A stretch of 64,000 nt of DNA from Cymbidium sinense (lineage: Eukaryota; Streptophyta; Magnoliopsida; Asparagales; Orchidaceae), in contig CM038215.1 of the NCBI GenBank assembly GCA_021442155.1, forward strand, positions 209,802,982 to 209,866,981, given 5' to 3'. The translations under genes were made by a program, and so were the position numbers. Positions 13,490-25,332 of the stretch are shown piece by piece (the first letter of the stretch is position 1; each line of letters begins with the position of its first letter). The notes beneath the pieces are model-generated. The model was given only the letters and a program-made list of their open reading frames with translations, was not told the DNA's origin and ran no database searches.

Positions 13490-16100
13490 AGTAATCATCT
13501 TTTTGTGGTCTCTTTACTCACAATTTATGATCTTCTTTTTCATCATGCAAGGGAAGCTTTAGTGGAAACAATTTTTATCATTATCAATGCTCAACTTGTC
13601 TCTCTTGATGGTGACTTTGAAATTTTTTTGGGCAGTAGACCTCCCTTACTCATAAAAATGACTTGCTGGTGTCGACTCTTTTTACCACAAAAGTTATAAT
13701 TTTTACACTAGCAGATATGAACAAGATGCTAGCAGGCTTCCCTTGTTCATCTTGTTGTGAGACAGTCGAGTTATAGAAGATTGAGTCCTTTTTCTTAGAG
13801 GGAGGAAATGACATGGAAGAGCCTCTACCTTCTACTCCTTTTATTGAGATCATCTCTTTATAAGAGATAGTAGTCTTCCTTTAAGAACATATGAACTTGA
13901 TGGGAGGAGTGTTAGCGAAGGTGCTGAGGAGACTGGTGGTCATGGAAGCTAATTTGACTTCTCACTATGTTATGATGAGTTAAGTGGGTCTTCTTACTAC
14001 ATCATGGCCTCAATTTCATGCTTGACTATTTATCAAGCAAATGACGAGTAGCTATTGATTAGCTTATTGATCTTGTGATTAGGTAATTTATAAAATAAAT
14101 GTAATGTGATGAGTGAAGGCAAGTTCTTTTGAAGGCATAGATGAATTAAAAATGAAGATATTTCTACTTCACTCATTTGTCATATTTATTTTATAATGTA
14201 AATGGTTTTACATTTATGCCTTGTTTGTTGATTTTTACCATATCAACGAGTGAGAATATTGGATATTTTATCATATTGTGTGACACTTGAGCTCTTCTAG
14301 TAATGTTCATTTGGATTCTATGGATTAATAATGTTTGATACAATACCTATATTTTTGAAAATTTCTAACTCTCCTATAAATAGCTTTGTTTGAGGTTTGG
14401 GGAGGTTTTATTACTATGATTCCATTTTGTGTGAGGATTTTTTTTCCTTTGTGGGAGTCTTCCCTCTCTCCTTTCTATGAGTTTCTTACAAGTTCCTTTT
14501 GTGAATATGGTCATGATATTTTTGAAGAAAGATTTTGCCAACTTCTTAATGAGCACAATAAGCGATTCATCCATTCTTCACCATAAGATGATGGCTATCA
14601 TCTTTCATGGATACTGCCATGGTACTTCCAACTTACTAGTAAGAGTGAATAGGAGCAATGAATGATTGAACACTATAAAGGATGACAAGCTTTGCATCCT
14701 TTTCGACCACTTTCAATGTGGCCTTAGCTTCCTTATGTAAGCTAAGTTGGTGAAGGTTATGAATTTTATGGTGCAGTGCTCTCCTTAGTTCTATCAAACT
14801 TAAAAGCAAGCATTATGACCATCAACCGAAATCTAAAGCAAGAAGGTTATAGTGGAGTGTGACCATCTTTCACCATGCTTTCTTGTAGAAGGGGAATAAG
14901 AATGGAATTGTGTTGTTCTCAGTAGTCCAACTATGGATAGTCAGAATGGTGAACAAAATTAGGATCCAACCTTCCAAGCTTCATTTCATTAAGTGTTAAA
15001 TTAGCTAGATAGTGCCAACTATACTCATCCCATCACTGCCATGAAGTTGGTTATTTTTAAGGCTAGCTCTATAAAAGAGAATATATTGATCAAGTTATCA
15101 GATAAGTTAATCAATATATGACTTTTCCTCAAGTTTAGCAACATTCATGAACATATCTATTATAAGTACTCACCCTTTTTGAATCTTATCATTTTAATTT
15201 AGTAAGTTAATTATTTGATTTTGTAGGGCATGATGCCTCTACCCTTTTCTCAACTGACCCTGAAGTACTTCAATTCATGAGTGAGTCACCCATTGAAGCT
15301 ATGTCTGAGAGGACAATCAAAGAGGAGAGTGAGGCAAGATCAAGTTAAGCAACCCCATAACAATCCAAAAAGAGAATGGAAAGAGCGATAATTATGCAAG
15401 CTTCCCATGCATCATCGAGCAAGAAGCCCATCAATGGAAAGAAGCATGTTGAGGATCATTTGTATATTTTTTACAATGAAAATTACTTCCCCAACATTAG
15501 TAATCAGATTAGTCAAGTTTACACTCTAGGTCATCTCATCTTCTCAATGGAGGTAGATAATATTCTCATGGAGCTTCCTAGGAGGTGAGTATATTTTATT
15601 GCCATGACTACACAAGTGATAGTGTTGCAATTGACCTAAGAGTGTAGCCAAGATTATGCATCTAGATTAAAGGTTATAATTGACATAAAGATGCAACACA
15701 ACTCACTAGAGGAGCAGTTGAAGGCCATCGAATCCAAGATGGTTGAGCTTGAAAGAGAGATGAAACACCTTAAAAAAAGAGAAAAATTGATCAATTTTAG
15801 AGTTGACTTTCCTCTCTAAGTTAAATAAATAGATAGAGGTTGAACTCACTCACTGCACTATGAAGTTTCAAAAGAAGGAGGTCGAGCTGAACTAGCTTCT
15901 TTGACATTGATGAGAATAAGAAGGCTTTGAGAAAGAAGCTGAAGTTAGGTACCAACATATCATTGAGAAGTTGGTTAGCCATGGTCAACTGGATGCCAAG
16001 TTTTTTGACTTTGATAATGTGCTTGTTCTATTAAAGTCAATGTCTAATGGGGGTAATGAGGATGGATGCACTAGCTAGACATGTTGTTCACAATTTTTTG
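13490..16100 (+). pseudogene. Degenerate internal region of element A with ORF1-like coiled-coil remnant
   Basis: No long reading frame survives. Short open stretches occur at 13505-13699, 14386-14665 and 15376-15588. Near 15712-15800 one frame reads EQLKAIESKMVELEREM followed by HLKKREK, a clear heptad-like, charged coiled-coil segment. A second degenerate copy with the same order of landmarks lies at about 28.9-31.0 kb. Both copies share a block with gtactcacc or gcactcacc, then a pyrimidine-rich tract ending in AG, then a segment encoding a motif like DA/VSTPF, which suggests a short intron (about 15166-15226 here). Coiled-coil proteins of this layout are known as extra ORFs upstream of gag in Tat/Ogre gypsy elements; that assignment is inference and no gag or pol motif is seen here. 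Confidence 0.4.
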
Positions 16101-16429
16101 TAACTTTTCTCTTTTACTTATACCTGTGAGAAAGAAAATAGTTAATTTTATATTTAATTTTAGTTCTCGCCAATCACTATTATACTTAAATACTTTTTAA
16201 TGAAATGAGAATTTTTTACTTGTATTCTTATTAAATACTTATGCCATGTAAGCATACTAGCATCATTATTTACTTTGTATAAATGCTCTCACTTTAATTT
16301 ATAAAATCTTACTTGGTAAAAAAGATGTTTGGTTGAGTGCTAAAATAATCGCCTTTCTAGCTTATTAAGATCACTTGAGATGTATTGAGTTTCCAATATG
16401 CGATATATTGGTCCTTAATTTGTAGGCTT
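16100..16429. other. Unassigned AT-rich spacer
   Basis: AT-rich DNA between the ORF1-like remnant and the truncated end of the copia element. No motif or repeat partner was recognised. Confidence 0.5.
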
Positions 16430-17300
16430 CAACAACATAGATTGTCTTCTAGTCCTAACACTTTGGGAAGGATCTCCAATAATCAAGTTTTTGGGATGAT
16501 TCCTAATGAATTTCCAATCTTTGGGTATAGAATCATCTACATTCTTTTCCAAACTCATTTTCTTAAATTTTCTACCTCATCTTCAATAGAATATATAGGA
16601 TTTTCATAAAATATGACATGTATTGATTCTTCAACAATCATTTTTCTTTTATTGTAAACTCTATAGGATCTACCATTCAAAGAATATAGTAAAAAGATAC
16701 CATCATCAGATATACTATCAAACTTTCCTTATGAATATGCACCATTATTCAAAATGAAGCATTTACAACCAAAGATTTGAAGATAACTAATTTTAGATTT
16801 CTTGCTAAAATACAACTCATAAGTAGTCTTATTTAAAAGTGGTCTAAAGTAAATATGATTCATAACAAAGCATGCAGTGTTAAAGGCTTCTGCCCAAAAA
16901 TACTTAAGCAACTTATAATCATCAAGCATAGCTCTACTCAATTCAATTAAAATTCTATCTTTTTAGTTCAGCTACACCATTTTGTTGAGGGATTCTAGGA
17001 GTAGAAAAATTATGTTTTATACTAAAGCCATCATAGAAATTTTCAAAATTTTAATTTTTAATTTCACCATCATGATCTGATTGAATTTCAATAACAAGAA
17101 TATTTCTATATCTTTGAATATGTTTAACAAATTTTCTAAAATGCTCAAAAGATCATTTTTATGAATTAAAAATGTAACCCAATTAAATCTTGAGAAATCA
17201 ACAACAATAACAAAACCATAGAAATTTTCACCAAAACTAGCAGTGTTAACATGACCAAATAAATCCATATGCAGTAATTCTAAGGGCCTAGTTGTTGAAA
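16430..17300 (-). pseudogene. Copia integrase (core and C-terminal extension), broken
   Basis: Minus-strand frames show a copia integrase core. HMDLFG-type sequence begins at about 17268 (first catalytic Asp in MDLFGHV), followed by VIVVDFSRFNWVTF. The second Asp lies in IQSDHDGE near 17085, in a shifted frame, so a frameshift separates it. The catalytic Glu is in DRILIELSRAML near 16950. Next come YFWAEAFNTACFVMNH and LQIFGCKCFI, typical of the region between integrase core and RT. Downstream, near 16700, SISDDGIFLLYS and YRVYNKR continue the family pattern, with in-frame stops. Integrase would join reverse-transcribed DNA to the host genome; this copy cannot be functional. Confidence 0.85.
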
Positions 17301-18240
17301 CAACAATTTAATTTCTAAAAGAATGATTAGTATATTTTTCATGAATACATGCATCACAAACATAATCATAATGAATGTTCATTCTAGGTAAACCTTCAAC
17401 AAGATCAAATTTAGCAATTTTATTTAAAGAATGCATGTTAATGTGACATAACCTTTTATGCCATAACTAAACATCATCAAGTGAACTTTTAAAACAAAGT
17501 AAATTTAAATTTGTATTACTTGCATTTTCAAAATCAATAAGGTAAATGTTTTTGTATCTATGACCAACTAGAAAAATAGTTTCCTTATTTCTAATAGTGT
17601 AGAAAGATGCATGAAATTCAATATTAAATTCTTATCACATAATTGACTAATGGAAATAAGATTATGCTTTAAATATTCAACAAAGTAAACTTTATCTAAA
17701 GTAATTGAATCTTCAGAAATAAAACCAACTATAATTATCTTTCCTTTAGCATTATCACCATAAACTATAAATCCTTCTTCACAAGGTTCTAAAGTAATAA
17801 AATTTTGAATTATCACCTATCATATCTTGAACATCCGTTGTCCAAGTACCACATGCCTTCTTTGATTTTGCTCTAAAGGCATTCCTACAAAAAAAAATTA
17901 GGGGTCAACTTTTGGAATCCAAACATGTTTGGCTCCACATCCTAATGAAAAGATATGCAATGAATATTGTGTAATATGCATAGCTATTTTATATTTAGGC
18001 ATCCAAATAAAATTTGAATTAAGAAATGATTGAGATTTTTTAGCATGATAAATAGAAGATACAAGACCTTTTTTATTATAGAAATTACATGTAATATTTG
18101 TATTTGCATAAGGTCTAAATTTGAATGATCTTGATGCATCTGATGACTTATTTCTAATGAATGGAACATGTGAATGTAATTTACTACAAGAATCTAATTT
18201 TAAATGAAGTAATGAATTTTCCTTTTTTAACTTCTTCATA
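17300..18240 (-). pseudogene. Copia gag-pre-integrase and protease region, degenerate
   Basis: Between gag and integrase the minus strand carries short frames. At 17568-17816 the segment with VYGDNAKGKIIIVG, then KVYFVEYLKHNLISISQLCDK, matches the usual copia stretch after the protease (a conserved LKHNLISISQLCD pattern). At 17898-18239 the sequence is lysine- and serine-rich. The region at 17300-17560 contains a degenerate zinc-finger-like gag-pre-integrase section (H and C residues in LCHINMHSLNKI context). The protease active-site triplet was not recognised, so that part appears decayed. The product would have processed the polyprotein. Confidence 0.7.
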
Positions 18241-18361
18241 GGTATTGATTGATCTAATATAGAATCATTCTTAGCTTTTAAATCAACACATTCTTTTTCT
18301 AAAGATGAGACATGAATTTTTAAAATTTTCTTTTCTTTTTCTATAATATTAAATTTTCTTT

Positions 18362-19525
18362 TTAGCTTTTATATTCATATGCTAATTCATTGAAGGCATC
18401 ATCTAATTCTTCATAAGAAATATCTTCACAAACCTCACTTGTAGAATCCACTTCAGGCATAAGACATATATTTGCTTCTTCCTCTATTGTGTCATCAAAT
18501 AATTCTTTTGAATTGGAGTTTGCCCAAAATGCTCTTTTCTTTTTCTTCCGAGGCTTTTTATTTTTCAAAGACTTCTTTCTTTTAGCTTTTTATTTTTTCT
18601 AAGTCTGGACATTCACCTCTTACATGTGTGGGCTTTTTGCAATTGAAGCATACTATTATTTCTCCTACATTCAATCTTTTAATAGGTAATTTATATATTT
18701 TAGGTTTTCCATATTTATCCTTTTTCTTTCTGATCATATTTTCTAGTCTTTTTGGAAGCAGAGCAATCTCATCACTATCAGCATCTGAACATGAGGAATT
18801 TTCTTCACAACTATCTTCCACTTGCAAAGTAATTAATTTTCCATTATCTTTCTCTTGGAAAGAGTCATTTTGATTCTTTATGCTATAACCTATTCATATG
18901 CTATCAAGGAACCAAGAAGCTAATCAATTATACAAGTAGTTAAATCCTTAGCTTCACTAATAGCAGTAACCTTTGCATCCCAATCTTTTGGAAGGCATCT
19001 AAAAATTTAATAAACCAAATCTGAATTTTTATACTTTCGTCCAAGTGAGTGCAAGGTAGTTATAATTTTCATGAAGTGAGTATACATATCAGAAATACTT
19101 TCATTTGATAACATGCGGAATAATTCATATTCATGTACTAACCTATTTACATGGGCATCTTTAACTTCATAAGTAAGAATCAATTTATCCCATATTATTT
19201 TTGTAGTAGTAAGCATGAAAATTCTCATGTAATAATTAGAAAGTAAAGCACAATAAAGAATATTACAAGCCTTTGCATTTAATTCATCCAATTCTCTTAC
19301 ATAAGCAGACCATTCATCAAAAGGTTTAACAACTTTTAAGCCATTTGTATCAATAGTGGGTGTATGATATTGATGTGTCAACATATTCCACATTCTAGAA
19401 TCTTATCCAGGAATAAATGTGCTAATATGATTTTTTCAAAATTCAAATGGAGCATTATCAAGTAAAGGTGGTCTATGTGTAGACTATCGTTTAGGTGGTG
19501 CACCTTTAGAAAAAGCTTGTGCCAT
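18362..19525 (-). pseudogene. Copia gag with UBN2-type domain and CCHC zinc knuckle
   Basis: The start is placed at 19525, where MAQAFSKGAPPKR is followed by in-frame stops, then by a long frame from 19393. That frame (19007-19393) contains WNMLTHQY, FDEWSAYVRELDELNAKA and IIWDKLILTYEV, the pattern of plant copia gag UBN2-type domains. After a break, 18609-18650 encodes CFNCKKPTHVRGEC, a perfect CX2CX4HX4C zinc knuckle that would bind RNA. A serine- and acid-rich linker precedes it (18760-18827), and an acidic tail follows (18362-18568). Several frame breaks make this a pseudogene. Gag would form the virus-like particle of the element. Confidence 0.85.
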
Positions 19526-19567
19526 AGAAATCTAACTCAAGGATGTTAAGCTACAAATTGAGTTGAG

Positions 19568-19580
19568 GCTCTAATTCGTT
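19568..19580 (-). promoter_or_regulatory. Degenerate primer binding site of the copia element
   Basis: The minus strand reads aacgaattagagc, followed by ctcaactcaatttg, about 45 bases before the gag ATG. Many plant copia elements have TGGTATCAGAGC (complementary to initiator tRNA-Met) here. The AGAGC end is retained and the 5' half is changed. Confidence 0.5.
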
Positions 19581-19639
19581 TAGGTGAATTGGGTTTTTAA
19601 AAAAATTTCAAAAAAATTAATTTTAAATTTTTGTAGAAC

Positions 19640-19660
19640 ATTTAAATCTTTAATGATAAA
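19640..19660 (+). repeat. Target-site duplication, left copy, of the LINE
   Basis: The 21 bases here are repeated identically at 21793-21813, flanking the LINE exactly. Confidence 0.95.
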
Positions 19661-19669
19661 CCAAATTAT

Positions 19670-21756
19670 TGTCCTAGAATTAGATGGGGACACTTGAAGA
19701 ACACAAATAAAAATATTTTTAAGAGAAAGCTACAAGAGATTAGAATTTGGGATGTTCATGAGGAAGCTAATATTATGTGGGAAAAAATAGCAAGTGAAAT
19801 TAAGCAAGTTGCTAAAGATGTGCTTGGAGAATCAAAAGAAAAATTTTCTTTAATAAGAATAGTTGGTGGTGGAGTGAGAGTGTGCAAGAAAAGATAAAAA
19901 ATAAGAAGTATTGTTATAAAACTTGATTTAGATGTAAAAACTCGGAGAATTGAGAAAGATATAAAGTGGCTTGTAGAGATTCTATGAAAGCTATATATGA
20001 TGCAAAATATTTAGCTTTTAGTGATTTATACAATAGATTAGATACCAAAGAAGGTGAAAGATGTATGTATAAGTTAGCCAACCAAAGAGATAGGAGAAGT
20101 AAAGACATAGTTCAAGTGAGGTGTATTAATGAAGAAAATAATAAAATGCTTTTTTTAGAAAATGATATTGAAAATAGGTGGATGAGGTATTTTGATAAAC
20201 TTTTCAATGAAGGATCTAAGTGATTGATTTTAGCAACCTTAATGCCCTAAACAAAAATAGAGAATTTCATTTTTATCATCGTATTAGTAAATCTGAAGTT
20301 AGTGAAGCTTTAAAGAAAATGAAATGTGAAAAAGTAGTAGGACTAGAGAATATTCCAATAGAGGTGTGGAAATGTTTAGGAGATCAAGGAATTTCTTGGC
20401 TTATAAATCTTTTTAATGTCATTTTAAAGACTAAAAAGATGCCAGATGAATAGAGAAAGAGTTTGTTGGTTCCTATATTTAAGAATAAAGGTGATGCACA
20501 AGAGTGTGCAAATTATAGAGGAATTAAGTTAATGTGTCATACATTAAATTTATGGGAGAGAGTAATTGAGCATAGGTTATGATGTGATATAGAAGTTTCT
20601 CACAATCAGTTTGGTTTCATGCCAAGTAGATCTACTATGGATGTTATACATTTGTTAAGGGGTTTGATGGAGAAGCATAGAGAAAGTATGGAGGATCTAC
20701 ATATGATATTTATTGATTTAGAGAAAGCTTATGATAAAGTTTCAATAGATGTTCTTTGGAGAGTTCTAGAACATAAAGGAGTTAATATTGGTTATATTCA
20801 AGTCATTAAGGATATGTATACTAGAGCAGTTACTTGTGTCCAAACACAAGGAGGATTGACAAAACATTTTCCTATTTCAGTTGGATTACATCAAGGATCA
20901 GCTTTAAGCCCTTATCTTTTTACGTTAGTTATGGATGTTCTTACTAAGCATTTATAAGATGATGTTCCTTGGTGTATGCTTTTTGCTGATGACATTCTTC
21001 TTGTTAATAAGATTAGAGAGGGAGTCCAACATAAACTTGAATTATGGAGGTAAACTCTTGGGTCTAAAGGTTTTCATTTAAGTAGATCTAAAATTGAATA
21101 TATGGAGTGTAATTTTAGTTGTAGAAGTTCTAGTGATAGTGTTGTGACATTAGGTGAACAAGTCATTAATAAGAGTGAGCGTTTAAGATATTTTGGCTCT
21201 ATTGTTCAAAATGATGGTGAAATAGATGGAGATGTTATTAGTAGAATTCAAGTTGGATGGCTGAAGTGGAGGAATGCATCTGGCCTATTATGTGATAGAA
21301 AAGTTCCACTTAAACTTAAGGGAAAATTTTATAAGATGGTGTGAAAGACTGACTTATGGTGCGAGAATGTTGGCCAATAAAGAGAAGCATAAGACTAAGT
21401 TAAGTGTTACAGAGATGAGGATGCTTAGATGGATGAGTGGCTTTACTCTTAGAGATAGAATGCAAAATGAGTATATTCAGGAAAAAGTTGGAGTAGCTCC
21501 AGTGGTAGATAAGATTAGGGAAAGTCACCTTAGATGGTTTGGCCACATAAAGCATCAACCGTCTGATGACCCAATTAGGAGAGTAGATGCATTAGATTTG
21601 CCTTATGTTAAGAAAGGTAGATGTAGACCTAAAAAGACTTGGTTAAGATGTATAGAAAATGATCTTAGTATACTTGATTTAAATGAGAATTTGGCACATA
21701 ATAGGACACAATGGAGACAAAGGATTCATGTAGTCGACCCACCTAGTGGGATTAAG
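19670..21756 (+). pseudogene. LINE reverse transcriptase (RTE-like), broken
   Basis: The protein can be followed through several frames. The N-terminal linker after the lost endonuclease runs at 19670-20220. The fingers part SEVSEALKKMKCEKVVG is near 20300 and the palm begins with NQFGFMPSRSTMDVIHLLRGL near 20606. FIDLEKAYDKV near 20709 holds the first catalytic Asp, and SVGLHQGSALSPYLF near 20880 is the QG-containing motif. After a TAA at 20955-20957 the frame continues with FADD at 20982-20993, the second catalytic motif. The C-terminal region (21274-21756) has RWFGHIKH and GRCRPKKTW, typical of LINE proteins of this type, ending at VDPPSGIKA. In-frame stops and frameshifts show it is inactive. 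The enzyme would copy its own RNA at a nicked target. Confidence 0.9.
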
Positions 21757-21758
21757 GC

Positions 21759-21788
21759 TTGTTGTTGTTGTTGTTGTTGTTGTTGTTA
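21759..21788 (+). repeat. (TTG)n tail of the LINE
   Basis: About nine TTG units with one TTA interruption close the LINE just before its right target-site duplication. Confidence 0.95.
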
Positions 21789-21792
21789 TTGT

Positions 21793-21813
21793 ATTTAAAT
21801 CTTTAATGATAAA
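21793..21813 (+). repeat. Target-site duplication, right copy, of the LINE
   Basis: Identical over 21 bases to 19640-19660. Confidence 0.95.
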
Positions 21814-22960
21814 GTTTAAGAAACAAATTAATAATTTATAATAGTAGAAATGCTAAGTGCAAAAAAAATAAAGAAAGTAAACACAGAGATTTTTACGTGG
21901 TTCGACGAAACCCCAAAAATTAGCCTACATCCACATCTAGTCACCCAAGCTAGGAATTCACTAAATCAAAGTTGAGATTACTACAAATCTTATGTACTTC
22001 CTTCACGGGAAAGTTCAAGTCAACATCATACTTTTATTAAGGGGCAAATACAATCAAACCACGTACTTTCCTTAATGGACAATTACAATCCAACAAGAAA
22101 ATAAGAAAGAGAAATATGAAAGTATCTTACTCTCAATTTAAAAGTATTTTGCACTCATAATCCAACTATAACTCTATTAAGGCAAGTGAAAACAAAAGTA
22201 AGAAAGAAGAATCACTTTAGTTTGTATTTAAAATTGAATGCAATGATAAAATTTGAAAGATGTATATGATGCAAGTGAATATTTAAAATATTTGAAAAGA
22301 ATATAAGAACTTGAAATCAGAATGATTTAGTTAATGATCTAAAGTGTGGCATAATAATAATTTGTACACTAAACCAATCAACTTTTTATGAAGGCTTGAG
22401 TTTTGAAAAGATCAAATGAATATGCAATATTAAAGCACATAAATTCAATTGAATTCTTTTTAAAAGAACTACCACATATGCAAAAGATGAGATAATTTAA
22501 AGGAAAGAACACTTGATACTCACAAGAGATCTTTATGAAATATTCAACCCACAATTAATTTCACTTAAGGATTTGTAAGAATAAAGAAGAGAGAAAGATT
22601 TGCAAGCGCAAAAGTTTAGCCAAACACAATCAAAACTTTTGGCTGACTTGAAAAGGTGTATGAATAAATGAGTTAAGCACAAAACAAATTGACCAAACTA
22701 TAAGAAACCTTAAGCCAAGAAAGGGATTAATGTCACACACATGAAAAGCAAAAAATAAATTAAAGGAACCTTGAATAGGTCTTGGCCAAATGAATTTGGA
22801 CAACGCCTCCAATTTCTTTTGAAAAATATTTAAAGCAACCACTTATAGGAAGGAAAAGGAAGGATGATGAAGAGGTTAGTACTTGATTTACCAAGTGAAA
22901 TCTCTAAGAAAATGTTTAGCAAGAGTTTGGCCATGAGAGAGTAACCTAGTCTTAAGAGCA

Positions 22961-22970
22961 TTATAAATAA
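22961..22970 (-). promoter_or_regulatory. Possible TATA box of the copia LTR promoter
   Basis: The minus strand reads ttatttataatgctcttaag at this point, about one third into the LTR and downstream of the repeat cluster at 23077-23328. This is where a U3/R boundary promoter would be expected. Proposed from sequence only. Confidence 0.35.
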
Positions 22971-23076
22971 GAAAAGGAATCAAAGGGGTTCGCTAAGAAG
23001 AGGGAAAATAGGAGGAAAAATAATTTAAAAAGTAATTTAACTTAAGCTAATCAAAATAAAATTAGTTTACATTATG

Positions 23077-23328
23077 AAGGGTTCAACCAAGGCAAAGAAG
23101 AGGGAAATCATATTTGGCAAGAAGATTTGATTTGAATTAATCAAATTGGATTTCAATTTGCATGATAGGGAGTTCTGCCAAGGTAACTTGGAGGGAAAAT
23201 ACACGTGGTAAGAGATTCTATTTGAATTAATCAAATTAATTATATTTTGCATGATGGAAATTCAGCCAAAGGAATTTGGAGGGGAAGATTTATAAAGAGA
23301 TTAAATTTTAATCAATTCATCTCATGAC
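23077..23328 (-). repeat. Tandem repeats of about 90 bp in the copia LTR (U3)
   Basis: Three units (23077-23166, 23167-23255, 23256-about 23328) each contain gccaag or accaagg, then a ggaggg-rich part, gatttgaattaatcaaatt, and a unit end like tttgcatgat. Units 1 and 2 are very similar; unit 3 is shorter and more diverged. A further partial unit may precede 23077. In LTR promoters such upstream repeats often carry enhancer activity; that role is inferred. Confidence 0.75.
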
Positions 23329-24589
23329 AAGATCTCCAAGTTAATTTTGAAAGTTAATTAGCATGTGGATTGACCAAGAAAGAGAGAAGAAAGGGTGAAT
23401 TTGAATTATTAGCAAACAAAGCATAAAACTATTAATTAGCTAAGTAAAGAGGGCAATAAATCAAATTTGATTAATTAAATTACGTAATGAATAGGGTCTA
23501 CTAAGGGAGTTTCCATGATGGGATTCAATTAGTATTCAATGCAATATTATGAAATATTCAGTCAATTTATCTCGCTTGAATGAAAGAAGGAAATATATGA
23601 TTCTAGAACATTTTAAATTAAATCCAAAGGAATTATTGAAATTCGGCCAAGCTACATTCCAAAAATAAATTAATTTTATTTTAATGTACTTAATTCAAAT
23701 TAAATGATGATGAATAAGATCTTAGGAGAATTCAAATCAATATTCATCATGTGATTAATTTGAATTTAAGTAAAGTTATGGATGGCCATGGGAAAATTCC
23801 AAAAATAAAATTTATATAGAAGGAAAGAAGATAATTCCATGGATTATTTTAATTGAATTTGAATTAACTCAAATAAATTCAAATAAATTCAAATAAATTC
23901 CAATTTGCTCAATTAGAGTAGCATATGATCAGCCACAAACCGTTCCATAAAGAGCTAGTTGAAATTTGCACATGTAAGTAAGAGAATATTTAATTTGAAT
24001 TCAAAATAATTCAAATTAAATATTCAAATGAATAAATTCTTTAATTTAGGCAAAGTTGGAATAATTATGAAAATAATTTGAATAGCTCTCACATGATTTA
24101 TTTTGCAATTAATCATGAAACAATTTGACCAAAAATGTTTAGGATGAGATATAGGATACGAGAAAAAAATTAGGATAATAGGAGAGAGAAAAATAATATA
24201 TTGGATAATTTTTGGATAATTTTGATTCATGCATTCAATAAATGGAACAAAGTTTATACATTTAGTCCATATTATCCAAGATGAATAGTTTGAATAATTA
24301 TTGTAAATATGAAATATAGAATTTATGAATAATTCTAAAATAAATTATTTTGAAATGAATTAATGATTTATTTATTTTAGTGACCTTTTTATTTTCCTTA
24401 ATATAGTTAATCCTAAAATAATTTCCACCAAGTTCAAGTCCAATAGCTTTAGCATCCTGAAATGATTGAAGAATCTGGAGTTGAGGAATTATTCTACACA
24501 TTTAAATTTAACTTAATTAGTAGTATTTGAATATACGTTTGTTATCATCAAAATTCATCTCATATGAGGTGGGGCTCTTGAAGTCAACA

Positions 24590-25332
24590 AATTTATATTC
24601 CTACATTAGAAAGTTAACATACATTTCTCACACTTAATTAGTTCCCTTATACATGATGACTAACTTATCATAATTTTTTTCCTAAACCTTAAATAATAAA
24701 TTTTCATGAACTCATTATACTTGAGAGCATAATATAAATCATTTAGTTTTTTCCATTATGCTAACATAAATCTAGCTTAATAGGCCATTGCTAAATTAAT
24801 TTTGTGATTCCTTTACCATCTAAAGTAAAGATCATTAAACTTTTATACCCTTTCAAAATAAGATTCTAAATACTCATATAATAAGATCATAGGTGCATCA
24901 TCATTATTCTAATTTTCAAAAAAAAAAAAGACAAAAACAAAAAGGAAAAGAAAAATAGAAGAAATGCAGTAGAAAAGTGGTAGTTGTATTGTGGTGTGTC
25001 TTTTATTCAAAATCTTAATGCTATAATCAAATGATGTTTTAATAAAAATAATATCATGCGTATAAACCTTGTGGATCACTCCTTGGATGTAAAGTTAATA
25101 ATCATAAAGCAAAGCTGTGGAGGCTGTGTTACAAATTATTGATTTACATGGGAGCAAGATAGCGGGGATAAATTAGGTTACGATAATTTTTTAAGAAAAT
25201 ATAATTTTTAATAAAATTTTCATATAATTTTTCAAATTTATTTTTTTGATGTAGAGATGTAAATTAAAATAAAAAGTAAAATTAAAACTAAGTGTAATAG
25301 TGTATAGAAGTAACATTTATATTATTTTTTAG
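24590..25332. other. Unassigned AT-rich DNA left of the orphan exon
   Basis: No coding frame or repeat partner was recognised. There is an A-rich tract at about 24917-24960. The last bases (attattttttag) look like a splice acceptor tract for the exon that follows, so part of this could be intron. Confidence 0.5.

Larger units (their letters stand above)
19661..21792 (+). mobile_element. 5'-truncated RTE-like LINE with (TTG)n tail
   Basis: An insertion of 2132 bases bounded by a perfect 21-bp target-site duplication. It begins inside the coding region (frame reading PRIRWGHLKN), so the upstream endonuclease domain was lost at insertion, as usual for LINEs. It carries a degenerate reverse transcriptase and ends not in poly(A) but in a TTG repeat. 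RTE-clade LINEs of plants typically end in such short simple repeats. The target is the LTR of the copia element, so the LINE is the younger of the two. Confidence 0.9.
16430..24589 (-). mobile_element. Truncated Ty1/copia retrotransposon, nested host of a LINE
   Basis: Reading the minus strand, the order is long 5' LTR (24589 down to about 19581), PBS-like site, gag, gag-pre-integrase region and integrase. Homology then stops near 16430, just after the integrase C-terminal extension and before any reverse transcriptase. RT, RNase H and a 3' LTR are not visible, so the element is 3'-truncated. A LINE of 2132 bases sits inside its LTR. Coding parts contain several stops and at least one frameshift, so the copy is dead. 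The lineage within copia was not assigned. Confidence 0.85.
19581..24589 (-). repeat. 5' LTR of the copia element, split by a LINE
   Basis: On the minus strand the LTR begins at 24589 with TGTTGACTTCAAGAGCCCC and soon has TTTTGATGATAACAAA, a start commonly seen in plant copia LTRs. It ends next to the PBS near 19581. Near 21880-21930 it carries the widespread copia LTR block tttttacgtggttcgacgaa. Without the LINE and one target duplication it is about 2.85 kb, which is long for copia. No second LTR is present in the window, so the boundaries rest on motifs only. Confidence 0.65.
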
